A DNA stretch of 63,386 nucleotides from an uncultured Oscillospiraceae bacterium (GTDB taxonomy: Bacteria; Bacillota; Clostridia; Oscillospirales; Ruminococcaceae). The stretch is from positions 1 to 63,386 of the forward strand of contig CATJVQ010000030.1 of NCBI GenBank assembly GCA_949743955.1. The letters are read 5' to 3'. A program made the translations under genes and the position numbers. Positions 7,932-16,644 of the stretch are shown here, piece by piece. The notes beneath the pieces were generated by a model that saw only the letters and a list, made by a program, of their open reading frames with translations, made no database searches and was not told where the DNA came from. Positions within the stretch are counted from its first letter, which is position 1. Each line of letters begins with the position of its first letter.

Positions 7932-8827
7932 TGCAGGAGGCAGAAATCCGGGCCCTGGTCGCGCGGGTGATCGGGGAGATGGAGCGTTCGGCTTCGGAGC
8001 GGGAGTGTCGTCCGGCCGAGGTGCCGGTCGAGGCGTCGGCCCGGCATGTCCATTTAAGCCGTGAGGCGGTGGAGGCGCTCTTCGGGAAGGGGAAGACCCT
8101 GACAAAGCGCAGGGAGCTCTCCCAGCCCGGGCAGTTCGCTGCCGAGGAGCGGGTTACAATCCTGACCCCGAAGGGGGAACTGAAGGGGGTGGCCGTCCTC
8201 GGGCCGGAGCGGGCGAAGACACAGGTGGAGATTTCGGCAACGGATGCTCATCAGCTGGGTATCGCGGCGCCGGTGCGCCTGTCCGGCTGCCTGGACGGCG
8301 CGGCCACAGTGTGGCTGATGAGCGGCGAGGCTGTCTATAAGGCGGAAGGGTCCGCCATTATCGCGCGCAATCATATCCATATGTCGCCCGATGAGGCGAA
8401 GCAGTTCGGCGTGCGGGACGGGGACACAGTGAACGTCCGCATGCAGACAGAGCGCCCGGTGACCTTCGAGGACGTGCCCGTGCGGGTGACGGAGGCGTCC
8501 CGCCTGGCCATGCACATCGACCTGGACGAGGCGAACGCCTGTTTGTTTCAAAACGGTGCGGCGGGGCGGATCTTGCGTTCGGACGCGCCGCGCCGCGGGT
8601 GTGGTGCGGGCGCGACGGACAGCGCCGGCTGCAGGACACCGGAGGCGCCTCCGAAAGCGGCGGCCCCGGGGAAGCCCAAACCGGGAAAGCGGCTGATCAC
8701 GGCGCAGGACGCGCAGGCGCTGGTTAAAAACGGCGAAGAGTGCATCCGGATCGAGAAGGGGACAATTCTGACCCCTTCGGCCAAGGATGTGTTTACCGGC
8801 GCGAAGATTCGTATTGAGTATGAATAG
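7931..8827 (+). CDS. pduL: PduL-type phosphotransacylase with extra C-terminal domain
   Basis: Converts acetyl-CoA and phosphate to acetyl phosphate and recycles CoA in the compartment. The ATG at 7931 overlaps the eutT stop (TGATG). The product is 298 residues, against about 210 for PduL. The first 25 residues form a probable encapsulation helix. The PduL core follows, with two metal-binding HxH motifs, HVHLS (H39, H41) and HIHMSP (H148, H150), then DLDEANAC. After about residue 215 a Pro/Ala-rich linker leads to a 45-residue domain (ITAQDAQALV... KGTILTPSAKD) like the small module found at the N-terminus of EutQ-type proteins. It replaces EutD. Confidence 0.88.
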   Translation: MQEAEIRALVARVIGEMERSASERECRPAEVPVEASARHVHLSREAVEALFGKGKTLTKRRELSQPGQFAAEERVTILTPKGELKGVAVLGPERAKTQVEISATDAHQLGIAAPVRLSGCLDGAATVWLMSGEAVYKAEGSAIIARNHIHMSPDEAKQFGVRDGDTVNVRMQTERPVTFEDVPVRVTEASRLAMHIDLDEANACLFQNGAAGRILRSDAPRRGCGAGATDSAGCRTPEAPPKAAAPGKPKPGKRLITAQDAQALVKNGEECIRIEKGTILTPSAKDVFTGAKIRIEYE

Positions 8828-8839
8828 GAGGCCGGGTCC

Positions 8840-9103
8840 ATGACCATCTGCGAAGTGATAGGCCATGTCTGGGCGACAAAAAAGGATCCCAAGCTCAACG
8901 GCATGAAGCTGATGATCGTCCGGGAATTGACAGAGGCTGACCGGCCGACGGATAAAACCTTTGTGGCGGCGGATATTGTAGGAGCAGGCATCGGGGAGAG
9001 GGTGCTGGTTGTCAGCGGGAGCACGGCCCGCCGTGTCTTCGGCCCCGAGGAGCCGCCTGCGGACGCGGCAATCGTGGGGATTATCGACAGTGTGGAGGCG
9101 TAG
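8840..9103 (+). CDS. eutN: EutN, pentameric vertex shell protein
   Basis: EutN/CcmL-type protein that closes the twelve vertices of the polyhedral shell. The 87-residue product starts MTICEVIGHVWATKKDP and contains VAADIVGAGIGERVLVVSGS, both typical of the family. The ribosome site AGGAGG lies at 8826-8831. Only one vertex protein gene is present in the operon, so it should form all pentamers. Confidence 0.95.
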   Translation: MTICEVIGHVWATKKDPKLNGMKLMIVRELTEADRPTDKTFVAADIVGAGIGERVLVVSGSTARRVFGPEEPPADAAIVGIIDSVEA

Positions 9104-9106
9104 ACG

Positions 9107-10462
9107 ATGGATTTATTGAATCAGATCCGCAGCGCGGGGATTGTAGGCTGCGGCGGCGCGGGATTCCCCACACATGTCAAACTGAACTGCAAGGCGGAAT
9201 ATCTGCTTGTCAACGGAGCGGAATGCGAGCCGCTGCTGCGCACGGATCACTGGCTGATGCGGCACAGGGCGGCACAGATCGTGCGCGCGGTCGGGCAGGT
9301 GGGGGAGCACATAGGCGCTTCCCGCCTGCTGATTGTGCTTAAAGAGACGTATGAGGAGGAGATAGCTGCCCTGCGCGCCGCGATTCAGGCGCAGGGCAGC
9401 CCGGTCGAGCTCTTCCTGACCCGCAACTTTTATCCGGCCGGGGACGAGCAGATCATGGTCTGCGAGGCGACGGGGCGTACTGTCCCGCCGCTGGGGATCC
9501 CGCTGGAGGTGGGGGTCGTGGTCTCGAACGTGGGGACCATGGATCGGATTGCCGACGCGGTGGAGGGCAAGCCCTTTACACACAAGGAAGTGACGGTCAC
9601 GGGCGCGGTGGAGCGGCCGGTCATTGTCCGTGCCCCGCTGGGGACACCGCTCTCCGCCTGCATCGAGGCGGCGGGCGGGAAACAGGGCGGGGAACCGCTC
9701 CGCCTGCTGGTGGGCGGGCCGCTCATGGGCACAGTCTATCCGCTGGAGAAGGCGGACGAGCTGTACGTGACGAAGACAACGGGCGGCGTCATCCTGATAA
9801 GGGAGGACTCGGGGCTGGTTCACCTGCGCGAGCGTTCCGCGAAAGCGATCCTGCGCCAGGCGAAAACGGCCTGCATCCAGTGCTCGTACTGCACGCAGCT
9901 CTGCCCGCGGTATCTCATCGGGCATCCGTTGCATCCACACAAGATCATGCGCAAGGTGGCGTATGCGGAGGATCCGGCGCAGCTTTTACAGGATCCGGAG
10001 ATCCAGCATGCGCAGATGTGCTGCGAGTGCGGCGTCTGCGAGACGTACGCCTGCCCAATGGGGCTGGCGCCGCGTCAGGTGAACCATCTGCTCAAGCAGG
10101 CGCTGGCGAAGGAGGGCATCCGCAGCCCGAAGCCGGAGGGGCCCTTCTCTCCCCGGGAGGATCGGGAATGGCGGCGGGCGTCCTCAAGGCGGATCGCGGC
10201 CCGGCTTGGCGTGGGGGAGTGCTATGATATCCGAATCGACGAGCTGGCCGAGCTGCACCCGGTGCGGGTGACGCTGGCGCTCAGGCAGAGTATCGGCGCG
10301 CCGGCAGTCCCGGTGGTACACGCCGGGGAGTCCGTTTCGTGCGGGCAGGTGGTAGCCGAGGCCCCGGAGAAGGGGCTGGGTGTGCGGCTGCATGCGAGTG
10401 TCAGCGGTGTAATCAGCCGTGTCGGTGAGGCGGAAATCGTGATAGAAAGGGAGGCCGAGTGA
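9107..10462 (+). CDS. pduS: PduS-like cobalamin reductase / RnfC-like flavo-Fe-S protein
   Basis: Electron-transfer flavoprotein of the RnfC/PduS family; in Pdu compartments PduS reduces cob(III)alamin to cob(I)alamin for the adenosyltransferase. The 451-residue product has an N-terminal GCGGAGFPTHVK motif, the RnfC-like nucleotide/flavin region, and two 4Fe-4S clusters in the middle, CIQCSYCTQLCP and CCECGVCETYACP. A C-terminal biotinyl-lipoyl-like SLBB/RnfC tail follows. It lies 3 bp after eutN and overlaps the pduT-like gene. Its likely partners are the EutT-like enzyme and the 4Fe-4S shell protein encoded next. PduS is unusual but not unknown in Eut operons of Firmicutes. Confidence 0.9.
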   Translation: MDLLNQIRSAGIVGCGGAGFPTHVKLNCKAEYLLVNGAECEPLLRTDHWLMRHRAAQIVRAVGQVGEHIGASRLLIVLKETYEEEIAALRAAIQAQGSPVELFLTRNFYPAGDEQIMVCEATGRTVPPLGIPLEVGVVVSNVGTMDRIADAVEGKPFTHKEVTVTGAVERPVIVRAPLGTPLSACIEAAGGKQGGEPLRLLVGGPLMGTVYPLEKADELYVTKTTGGVILIREDSGLVHLRERSAKAILRQAKTACIQCSYCTQLCPRYLIGHPLHPHKIMRKVAYAEDPAQLLQDPEIQHAQMCCECGVCETYACPMGLAPRQVNHLLKQALAKEGIRSPKPEGPFSPREDREWRRASSRRIAARLGVGECYDIRIDELAELHPVRVTLALRQSIGAPAVPVVHAGESVSCGQVVAEAPEKGLGVRLHASVSGVISRVGEAEIVIEREAE

Positions 10463-11010
10463 TGGTAACCATCGGCTTTTTGGAACTCAACAGCATCGCC
10501 AGGGGCATTGCCGCGGCCGATCAGATGCTCAAGGCGGCTGAAGTTCGGCTGCTGCTCTCCAGGCCGGTCTGCCCGGGGAAATATAATATCATGGTCACGG
10601 GCGAGGTGGCGGCTGTCCAGTCCTCGCTGGACGCCGGGGAGCGTATCGGCGGGGACAAGGTCGTGGACCGGCTGGTGATCCCTCGGGTGCATCCCCAGGT
10701 GGTGGAGGCTATCAACCTTTCTGCCGTGCCCGTGGGTCCCGGCGCAGTGGGCGTGCTGGAGTATTTCAGCGTCACGGCCTCCATCCAGGGGGCGGATGCC
10801 GCTGTAAAGGCGGCGGACGTGACACTGCTGGAGGTGCGGCTGGGTGTGGGCATCGGCGGGAAATCCTTTGTGGTGCTCACCGGCGAGGTGGCGGCTGTCG
10901 AAGAGGGTGTCGCCCACGGCGCGGCCGCTACGGAGGCGGCAGGGATGCTTGTGGACAAGGTGGTCATTCCCCGGCCCCATCCTGACCTGTTTGAGACGCT
11001 GATCGGCTGA
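10462..11010 (+). CDS. pduT: PduT-like tandem-BMC shell protein with Fe-S cysteine
   Basis: Trimeric shell protein with two BMC domains (about residues 1-90 and 95-180). In Salmonella PduT a cysteine from each subunit binds one 4Fe-4S cluster in the pore. Here the equivalent segment is [10 protein letters not shown] in the first domain, so the cluster site is probably kept. The 182-residue length matches. The start is ATG 10462, overlapping the pduS stop (TGATG), with AGGGAGG upstream; a GTG one codon earlier is also possible. It likely passes electrons through the shell to PduS. Confidence 0.92.
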   Translation: MVTIGFLELNSIARGIAAADQMLKAAEVRLLLSRPVCPGKYNIMVTGEVAAVQSSLDAGERIGGDKVVDRLVIPRVHPQVVEAINLSAVPVGPGAVGVLEYFSVTASIQGADAAVKAADVTLLEVRLGVGIGGKSFVVLTGEVAAVEEGVAHGAAATEAAGMLVDKVVIPRPHPDLFETLIG

Positions 11011-11023
11011 AAGGGAGTACCCG

Positions 11024-11389
11024 ATGAATGTATTGGAAGAGGCGGCGCTGAACAAACAGCGGATCGTACAGGAATTTGTCCCCGGCAAGCAGGTGACGCT
11101 GGCACATGTCATCGCCAATCCTGTGCCGGAGCTCTATAAGAAGCTGGGCGTCTCCGGCAGCGATCCGGGGGCTATCGGGATCATGACCATCACGCCCAGT
11201 GAAGCGTCCATCATCGCGGCCGATGTGGCGACAAAGGCATCGGGCGTATCGCTGGTGTTTGTGGACCGCTTTAACGGATCTGTGGTCGTGAGCGGGGATG
11301 TGGAGAGCGTGGAGACAGCGCTGCGGCAGGTGCTCTTTGTCCTGTGCGAAAGCATGGGCTTTACAGCCACACCGATCACCAAAACCTGA
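11024..11389 (+). CDS. eutS: EutS/PduU-like permuted BMC shell protein
   Basis: Circularly permuted single BMC-domain hexamer of the EutS/PduU group. The 121-residue product starts with about 25 residues ([20 protein letters not shown]) that form the beta-barrel cap in known structures, followed by the BMC core with [23 protein letters not shown]. In other species EutS is bent and PduU has a capped pore; the sequence here alone does not decide between them. It has a GGGAG ribosome site and lies 13 bp after the pduT-like gene. Confidence 0.9.
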   Translation: MNVLEEAALNKQRIVQEFVPGKQVTLAHVIANPVPELYKKLGVSGSDPGAIGIMTITPSEASIIAADVATKASGVSLVFVDRFNGSVVVSGDVESVETALRQVLFVLCESMGFTATPITKT

Positions 11390-11403
11390 GAGGAGGCCGG
11401 CGG

Positions 11404-11841
11404 ATGAGGCGCATTATGCTGGTGGGCCGCACCGGCGCGGGAAAGACGAGCTTCTGCCAGGTGATGAACGGCCAGGAGCTCCGCTACCAGAAGACCCAGG
11501 CCATTGAGTTCCTCGATAACGCGATTGATACGCCGGGCGAATACGTGGAGAACCGCAAGCTCTATGCCGCCCTTTCCGTGACAGCCGCGGAGGCGGATCT
11601 CATTGTCCTGGTGCAGGACTGCTCGGACCGGGAGGATGTGTTTTCTCCCGGCATGGCCGCGATGTTCGACAAGCCGGTCATCGGGGTCGTGACCAAGGTG
11701 GATCTGGACGAGACGGGGGAACAGACCCGGCATGCGGCCGATCAACTGGAGCTGGCAGGCTGTGAGAAAATTTTCCGCCTGAGCAATGTGACGGGGGCCG
11801 GTGTCCGGGAACTGGTGGACTATCTGGAACAGAGTGAATAG
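11404..11841 (+). CDS. eutP: EutP-like P-loop protein, probable acetate kinase
   Basis: Small P-loop NTPase of the EutP/PduV family. In Salmonella EutP has acetate kinase activity, which would turn the acetyl phosphate made by PduL into acetate and ATP. The start is ATG 11404 with AGGAGG upstream; an open frame from 11344 overlaps eutS and is ignored. The product is 145 residues with Walker A GRTGAGKT at residues 8-15, a DTPGEY G3-type motif and TKVDLD as the NKxD-like motif. It is the last gene of the operon, immediately before the shared terminator. Confidence 0.92.
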   Translation: MRRIMLVGRTGAGKTSFCQVMNGQELRYQKTQAIEFLDNAIDTPGEYVENRKLYAALSVTAAEADLIVLVQDCSDREDVFSPGMAAMFDKPVIGVVTKVDLDETGEQTRHAADQLELAGCEKIFRLSNVTGAGVRELVDYLEQSE

Positions 11842-11848
11842 GAAACAA

Positions 11849-11878
11849 AAAACGCCTTCACGTTAGTGAAGGCGTTTT
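11849..11878. terminator. Bidirectional terminator between eut and ABC operons
   Basis: AAAACGCCTTCAC (11849-11861), loop GTTA and GTGAAGGCGTTTT (11866-11878) form a perfect stem with A and T runs on both sides. It ends eutP transcription rightward and the ABC transporter operon leftward. Confidence 0.9.
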
Positions 11879-11895
11879 CAGTGCTCTCTTTCCGT

Positions 11896-12909
11896 TTAGT
11901 CGAGAACCAGACATCCGCTTTTCTGAATCCGCAGGTAGACGGTTTCGTTCGTGTTGAAGAGCAGCGAGGCGTCGAAAAGAATATCGGACGTGAGCGAGAA
12001 GGTCCCACAGTCAATCTCATACCGGATGATGTTGCCGTGGGAGATGTTCCCTTTAATGACGCCATCCAGCGTATACGCGTCCTTTGAATCCTGGAAGGGC
12101 TTTGCGGACAGCTCGACGATCTCCGGGCGGATGGCCACATCCTGGCAGTCGAAGCGATCGCCGACAGCATCCCCAAAGGTCTTGGCGGAAAGAATATTGT
12201 AATGGCCGATGAAGGTGGCCGCAAAGCGCGTGGTCGGATGCGTGTAGATATCCACCGGATGCCCGGACTGCTCGAGCACACCGACGTTGAAGAGGTGGAT
12301 GGTATCGGACATGACCATAGCCTCATCCTGATCGTGGGTGACGAAGATACTCGTGATGTTGAATTCCTTCTGGATGCGGCGGATTTCTGTCTGCAGGCCG
12401 CGGCGGAGAAGCGCGTCGATGGCGCTTAAAGGCTCATCCAGCAGGAGGACCTTGGGTTCCATGACCAGAGCGCGGGCCAGCGCGACGCGCTGCTGCTGGC
12501 CGCCGGAGAGGCGGTTCGGATACTCCCCGTACTTCTCAGAGAGGCCCACAATGTCCAGAATCCAGCGGACCTTATCGCTGATGGTCTTCTTGTCCATCCG
12601 GCGGATCTGCAGGCCAAAGGCGACGTTCTGCGCAACCGTCATATTCGGGAACAGGCTGTACTGCTGGAACACCATGCCGATCTGGCGCTGCTTGGGCGTC
12701 AGATTGGTGATGTCCTTGCCGTCGAGATAAATTTTCCCGGAGGAAACTGTCTCCAGACCGGCCAGGCACCGCAGGAGCGTGCTCTTCCCGCAGCCGGACG
12801 GACCGAGCAGTGTGACCAGCTCGCCTTCCTCTATACCGAGATTGATGTCCTTGAGCACGTGGTTCTCGCCGAAAAATTTATTGATCGATTCAAACTGTAT
12901 ATAGGACAT
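11896..12909 (-). CDS. ABC importer ATPase, PotA/FbpC/PhnT type
   Basis: ATP-hydrolysing subunit of a binding-protein-dependent importer. The 337-residue protein has Walker A GPSGCGKST (residues 36-44), Q-loop VFQQYSLFP, signature LSGGQQQRVALARAL, Walker B VLLLDEPLSAID and the switch histidine in VTHDQDEAM. A C-terminal TOBE-like domain follows (DVAIRPE). This subfamily serves iron, polyamine, thiamine, phosphonate and sugar-phosphate importers, so sequence alone does not fix the substrate. It is the last gene of the leftward operon, 5 bp after the second permease. Confidence 0.92.
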   Translation of the reverse strand: MSYIQFESINKFFGENHVLKDINLGIEEGELVTLLGPSGCGKSTLLRCLAGLETVSSGKIYLDGKDITNLTPKQRQIGMVFQQYSLFPNMTVAQNVAFGLQIRRMDKKTISDKVRWILDIVGLSEKYGEYPNRLSGGQQQRVALARALVMEPKVLLLDEPLSAIDALLRRGLQTEIRRIQKEFNITSIFVTHDQDEAMVMSDTIHLFNVGVLEQSGHPVDIYTHPTTRFAATFIGHYNILSAKTFGDAVGDRFDCQDVAIRPEIVELSAKPFQDSKDAYTLDGVIKGNISHGNIIRYEIDCGTFSLTSDILFDASLLFNTNETVYLRIQKSGCLVLD

Positions 12910-12914
12910 TCGTT

Positions 12915-13733
12915 TTATTCCTCCTCTTCGGTGACAGGCAGGGCGGTGGATTTGGTCTTATCCCGCATCTGCACAAACAGGACGGACAATGTGATAATCA
13001 GCGTCACCAGGAACAGGACAGTGACAATGGCGCTGGTGAGCTGTACCGGAGAGTTGCGGCTCTCATACAGGAAGGACTGCGCTGTCATGTACTGGGTGGA
13101 AGCAATCATGCGGATGATGGCAAAATCGCCGAACAGCGCGGCCATGCACATCAATACAGAAACCATGATGCCGGACACCATGCAGGGGACAACCACCTTG
13201 AAGAAAGCGATGATCTTGCTGGCCCCCAGAATTTCGGCGGCTTCAATGAGCTGCCGGATATTGACAGCGTACATGTTATTGCGGATCCCCCGGAAAGTGA
13301 CCGGAAGACAGCCGATACAATAGATGCACACGAGCATAAACAGCCGGTTTCCGAGAATTGTCTGAGAAGCGGAGTAGGCGCCCAGAACGGAAGTGGCCAG
13401 GATGATTCCGTTGATGGTATAGGGGATGGTGCAGGCTACCTCTATGTATTTTTCCAGCTTCGGGTTATAGATCACCGTTGTATAAAGCGCAAGGATAACG
13501 AATACACAGGTGATGATAACCGGGATAATCGAGATAATAACACTGCGCAGCACGCTCGACCAGAACTGCGGGTTCTGGAACAGATCCGCGTAATAGCGGA
13601 GTGTAAAGCTTCGGGGAAGGATGGAGGACCAGTCGCCGGTAAAGGAATAAACAACCGTTACCAGCAGCGGCAGGATGAGATAAATCCCACAAAGCGTCAG
13701 TGCAAGAATGCCGACAGGATGCCTCTTCTTCAT
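12915..13733 (-). CDS. ABC importer permease, PotC/PhnV type
   Basis: Membrane subunit of the same importer, 272 residues with six predicted membrane helices, the first near residues 8-30. The cytoplasmic coupling region near residue 185 reads LIEAAEILGASKIIAFFKVVVP, an EAA-type loop that docks on the ATPase. It lies 3 bp after the other permease gene. The second-permease position and size are typical of PotC, FbpB-C-terminal or PhnV families. Confidence 0.9.
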   Translation of the reverse strand: MKKRHPVGILALTLCGIYLILPLLVTVVYSFTGDWSSILPRSFTLRYYADLFQNPQFWSSVLRSVIISIIPVIITCVFVILALYTTVIYNPKLEKYIEVACTIPYTINGIILATSVLGAYSASQTILGNRLFMLVCIYCIGCLPVTFRGIRNNMYAVNIRQLIEAAEILGASKIIAFFKVVVPCMVSGIMVSVLMCMAALFGDFAIIRMIASTQYMTAQSFLYESRNSPVQLTSAIVTVLFLVTLIITLSVLFVQMRDKTKSTALPVTEEEE

Positions 13734-13736
13734 CGG

Positions 13737-14621
13737 TTACTTCTCCCCCTTCATAAAAGCACGTTTGACAAGATTGGAGAGCACGATCACGATTAACATG
13801 GTTGCCAGCAGCACCAACGACAGCGCGGAACCGAGTTCCGGGCGGGAACGAAGATCGCCTACAAACAGATCCGCCACCTTAATCGGCAGGATGGGCACGC
13901 TTGCGCCGGTAAGCAGGTAAGGCGTCGCGTAAGCGGTCAGCGCGTTGGCAAAGAGCATCGTGAAGGTACCTAGGATGGACGGCATCATGACCGGGACACC
14001 CACCTTAATCCAGAACTGGAACGGCGAAGCGCTCATCAGCTCGGCAGATTCCTGCCATTCCTTGTGGATGCCTTCAAAAGCGGGAAGAAGGAGCAGTGTG
14101 CCCATCGGAAGCTGGAAGTAAATATACAGGAATCCCAGTCCCGCGATGGTGTACAAATCGAAATTGGCCAGCAGATCAAGGCCGATTTGCTTGCCGATCT
14201 GAACAAAAACACCGGTATAGCCGAGAATGGTGATAAACGAATAGGCCAGAGGAATTCCGGTGAAATTGGAGGTGAGCGTCAGCATGGACATGTAAACGCT
14301 CTTAAATTTGTTCTGGGTGCGGTAGAGAGCCATCGATGTGATAAAAACGAGGAAGATTCCCAGAACTGATGAAAAGATAGTCAGCGAGAGTGAATTCCTG
14401 ATAGCTGTCTGATAAATCGGCCGGCTGAATACTTCCTGGAAATTTTCCAGCGTGAGGCCGGAGCCCCGGTTCTTGGAAACGCTGTGCGTAATCATGGAGA
14501 AGAGAGGAACCATCTCGAACATAATTACAAGCAGCAGAAAGGGAAGCAGCGTCCAGTACTGGGTAATGATTTCCTTTGGGGAAATCTTGATTTTTGAAGT
14601 GCGTTTGGCGGTGTCGCTCAC
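13737..14621 (-). CDS. ABC importer permease, PotB/PhnU type
   Basis: First membrane subunit of the importer, 294 residues with about six membrane helices starting near residue 20. The coupling loop near residue 215 (EWQESAELMSASPFQFWIKVGVP) is an EAA motif. Its start overlaps the end of the phosphodiesterase gene by four bases (ATGA), so transport and hydrolysis genes are translationally coupled. That coupling is the main evidence that the imported compound is the substrate of the phosphodiesterase. Confidence 0.9.
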   Translation of the reverse strand: MSDTAKRTSKIKISPKEIITQYWTLLPFLLLVIMFEMVPLFSMITHSVSKNRGSGLTLENFQEVFSRPIYQTAIRNSLSLTIFSSVLGIFLVFITSMALYRTQNKFKSVYMSMLTLTSNFTGIPLAYSFITILGYTGVFVQIGKQIGLDLLANFDLYTIAGLGFLYIYFQLPMGTLLLLPAFEGIHKEWQESAELMSASPFQFWIKVGVPVMMPSILGTFTMLFANALTAYATPYLLTGASVPILPIKVADLFVGDLRSRPELGSALSLVLLATMLIVIVLSNLVKRAFMKGEK

Positions 14622-15448
14622 GAATTAGCTCCCCCTTTCAAATTCAGCGAACGCATCCGGGATCCGGGAGCCAGCCCCAGCAGGGAACAGCACAGCGGCG
14701 CGACCTGCAGCTGAGAAGTGGCCCGATCAGTGAAATCCCCCTTCTCCACCTGATCGGAAACGATATAGAGCGCAACCTCACGCTGCAGAGGCGTATTGCC
14801 CGTATGGCTGCCGAACTGGTCCATTCCATGGTCGGCGGTCACAACAACGTCGTACCCATCCTTACGCCAGGAGGGCAGGAGAGAAGCAATCGCATCGTAA
14901 GAACCGACCGCCGCGCCGCGGTATTCGCGGCTGCCCTTACAGAAAAGGTGCCCGGCATGGTCGCAGCCCATCGGGTGGAAAAGAAGAAAATCGGGATGGT
15001 AGGTTCTGCGCAGATAGTCTCCGTCGAAATACAGATAGGCGTCAGGGTATTCGTCGGCATGGTAGAAGATGCCGTGCTGGATATCGCCGTCGCTGTCGAA
15101 TTGATATCGATCGAGCAGCGGATCGTAAGGGCCGCCTTTATGCTGGTAAAGCTCGGACATCCAAGAATAGGCCGCCGCGGCGGTGACGCGTCCCGCTTTC
15201 CGGGTTAGGGAAAAGAGGTTCTCACATTCGCTGGACCGGACATAATTGTTACTGACAATGCCGTGTTCCGAAACAGGCAGACCGGTCATCACGGTCTCAT
15301 ACATGGGGCGGGACACAGAAGGCAGTTCTCCTTGGATACGGTACTTGGCTGCCTGGCGGTATTCCACCAAGTGCTCGAGGAGCCCCGCCGCGGCCGTGCT
15401 CTCCTCAAAGCCAAGACCATCGATCAAAACTAGAATTACTTTGGACAA
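14618..15448 (-). CDS. Nucleotide pyrophosphatase/phosphodiesterase-type metallohydrolase
   Basis: Cytoplasmic alkaline-phosphatase-superfamily hydrolase, 276 residues. Metal ligand D10 (VLIDGLG), probable nucleophile S46 in LPSVSRPMYETVMTG (aligned by eye with the Thr of NPP enzymes), HPMGCDHAGH and VTADHGMD give the two-metal site. It is shorter than typical NPP or PhnA enzymes, and has no signal peptide. The start is TTG with GGGAGGG eight bases upstream. Candidate reactions are cleavage of a phosphodiester, a phosphomonoester or a phosphonate such as phosphonoacetate; the sequence does not choose among them. Encoded between the binding protein and the permeases. Confidence 0.8.
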   Translation of the reverse strand: MSKVILVLIDGLGFEESTAAAGLLEHLVEYRQAAKYRIQGELPSVSRPMYETVMTGLPVSEHGIVSNNYVRSSECENLFSLTRKAGRVTAAAAYSWMSELYQHKGGPYDPLLDRYQFDSDGDIQHGIFYHADEYPDAYLYFDGDYLRRTYHPDFLLFHPMGCDHAGHLFCKGSREYRGAAVGSYDAIASLLPSWRKDGYDVVVTADHGMDQFGSHTGNTPLQREVALYIVSDQVEKGDFTDRATSQLQVAPLCCSLLGLAPGSRMRSLNLKGGANS

Positions 15449-15476
15449 TCAGATTTCCCTCCCTCAGGTAATAATG

Positions 15477-15506
15477 CTTAGGGGAGCCGGTCACGGCTCC
15501 CCTAAG
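15477..15506 (-). promoter_or_regulatory. Intra-operon hairpin after the binding-protein gene
   Basis: CTTAGGGGAGCCG (15477-15489), loop GTCA, and its exact complement (15494-15506) form a 13-bp stem in the 70-bp gap after the binding-protein gene. It has no strong T-tract on the minus strand. Such hairpins often protect the upstream mRNA or partly terminate it, giving more binding protein than membrane components. Confidence 0.6.
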
Positions 15507-15518
15507 ACATTGTTTCGA

Positions 15519-16613
15519 CTAGGAAAGCAGCGGAATGATCTCGTCTTCCCACATCTGGGCGACAGTCTCGCAGGCCTCTGTCAGCTTAAGATTATCTGTA
15601 AGCGGGATGGCAGTGCCATATTCCGTAGAAGGAATACGCATGGCCTCGACCTCTGCCGGCAGTTCAACGTCGCGGATAGGAGTCGCGTAACCCTTCGCGC
15701 GGTGAATCTGCCCCTCGTCGCTGAGCAGGTACTCAATGGCAAGCGCCGTTGCATGCGGATGCGGGGAGTACTTGTTGAAGACCAGGCAGTAGCCGGACTG
15801 AAGAGCGCCGTCGCTGGCAACGTGCGCGACACATTCCAGACTGGGATTGTCCTGTTTGGCGATATCGCGCCACGTCAGGAGGTTATAGTCCCACTGCAGA
15901 GCCACATCAATTTCGCCCATGGCGAAACGCTGAGAGCTGAGATTGCCTACGTCGATACGGCCGGCCTCGGCAAGCTCCTTGAAGTAGTCGATACCGGGCT
16001 GGAGGTTGTCCAGATCCCCGCCGCAGGCATATGCCGCTGCGATAACGCCGAGCTGGGAGCTTGTGCCGCGCACAACGTCGCCCACGTTGACCTTGCAGTC
16101 CATATCCTTGAGCTGCGCGAAGGAGGTCACTTCCTCGCCGACGGAGGTCACGTTGGTTAAGAAAGCGTATGTACCCAGGTAGGAGAGAATCCAGCGCCCG
16201 TCCGGATCCTTGGCCCAGTCAGGGATGGTGTCCCAAGTCGTGGGCTTATAGCCCTGTACAACGTCCATGTCGATGGCGATCTGGCCGTGGCCCTGGCCGA
16301 CATCGCCCATATCACGGGTGGGGCTGTCCTTTTCAGAGTCGAACGCGGCCAACTCTTCAGAAGAAGCCATGTCCGTATCGTTGTGCGTGATGCCGTACTT
16401 GGCGGTGTAGCCGGCCCAGCTCTCGCCCCAGTTGGCCCAGTCATCGGGCATGCCGACAGTTTCGAGATGTCCTTCCTCTTTAGCCTTGGCTTCGATCTGT
16501 TCCAGCGTCATGCTGCTGAAATCAACGCTTTTGCTTTTGGAAGCGTTAGAACAGCCGCTGACTACTGTGAGGACGCTCAGCAAAGCGACCACAGGGAGAA
16601 TGGTTTTCTTCAT
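15519..16613 (-). CDS. Periplasmic-type substrate-binding lipoprotein of the importer
   Basis: Extracellular solute-binding protein, 364 residues, of the PotD/AfuA/PhnS-like cluster. The start is ATG at 16613 with AGGAGC upstream, not the frame start at 16643. The signal peptide ends in a lipobox with lipidated cysteine C21 (VVSGC). Mature-region segments such as MPDDWANWGESWAGYTAKYG are typical of this type. The family binds polyamines, sugar phosphates, 2-aminoethylphosphonate or iron; acidic ligands for a cation or basic ligands for phosphate cannot be assigned by eye. Confidence 0.88.
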   Translation of the reverse strand: MKKTILPVVALLSVLTVVSGCSNASKSKSVDFSSMTLEQIEAKAKEEGHLETVGMPDDWANWGESWAGYTAKYGITHNDTDMASSEELAAFDSEKDSPTRDMGDVGQGHGQIAIDMDVVQGYKPTTWDTIPDWAKDPDGRWILSYLGTYAFLTNVTSVGEEVTSFAQLKDMDCKVNVGDVVRGTSSQLGVIAAAYACGGDLDNLQPGIDYFKELAEAGRIDVGNLSSQRFAMGEIDVALQWDYNLLTWRDIAKQDNPSLECVAHVASDGALQSGYCLVFNKYSPHPHATALAIEYLLSDEGQIHRAKGYATPIRDVELPAEVEAMRIPSTEYGTAIPLTDNLKLTEACETVAQMWEDEIIPLLS

Positions 16614-16644
16614 TTTGGATGCTCCTTTCAGTTTACAGGACATT

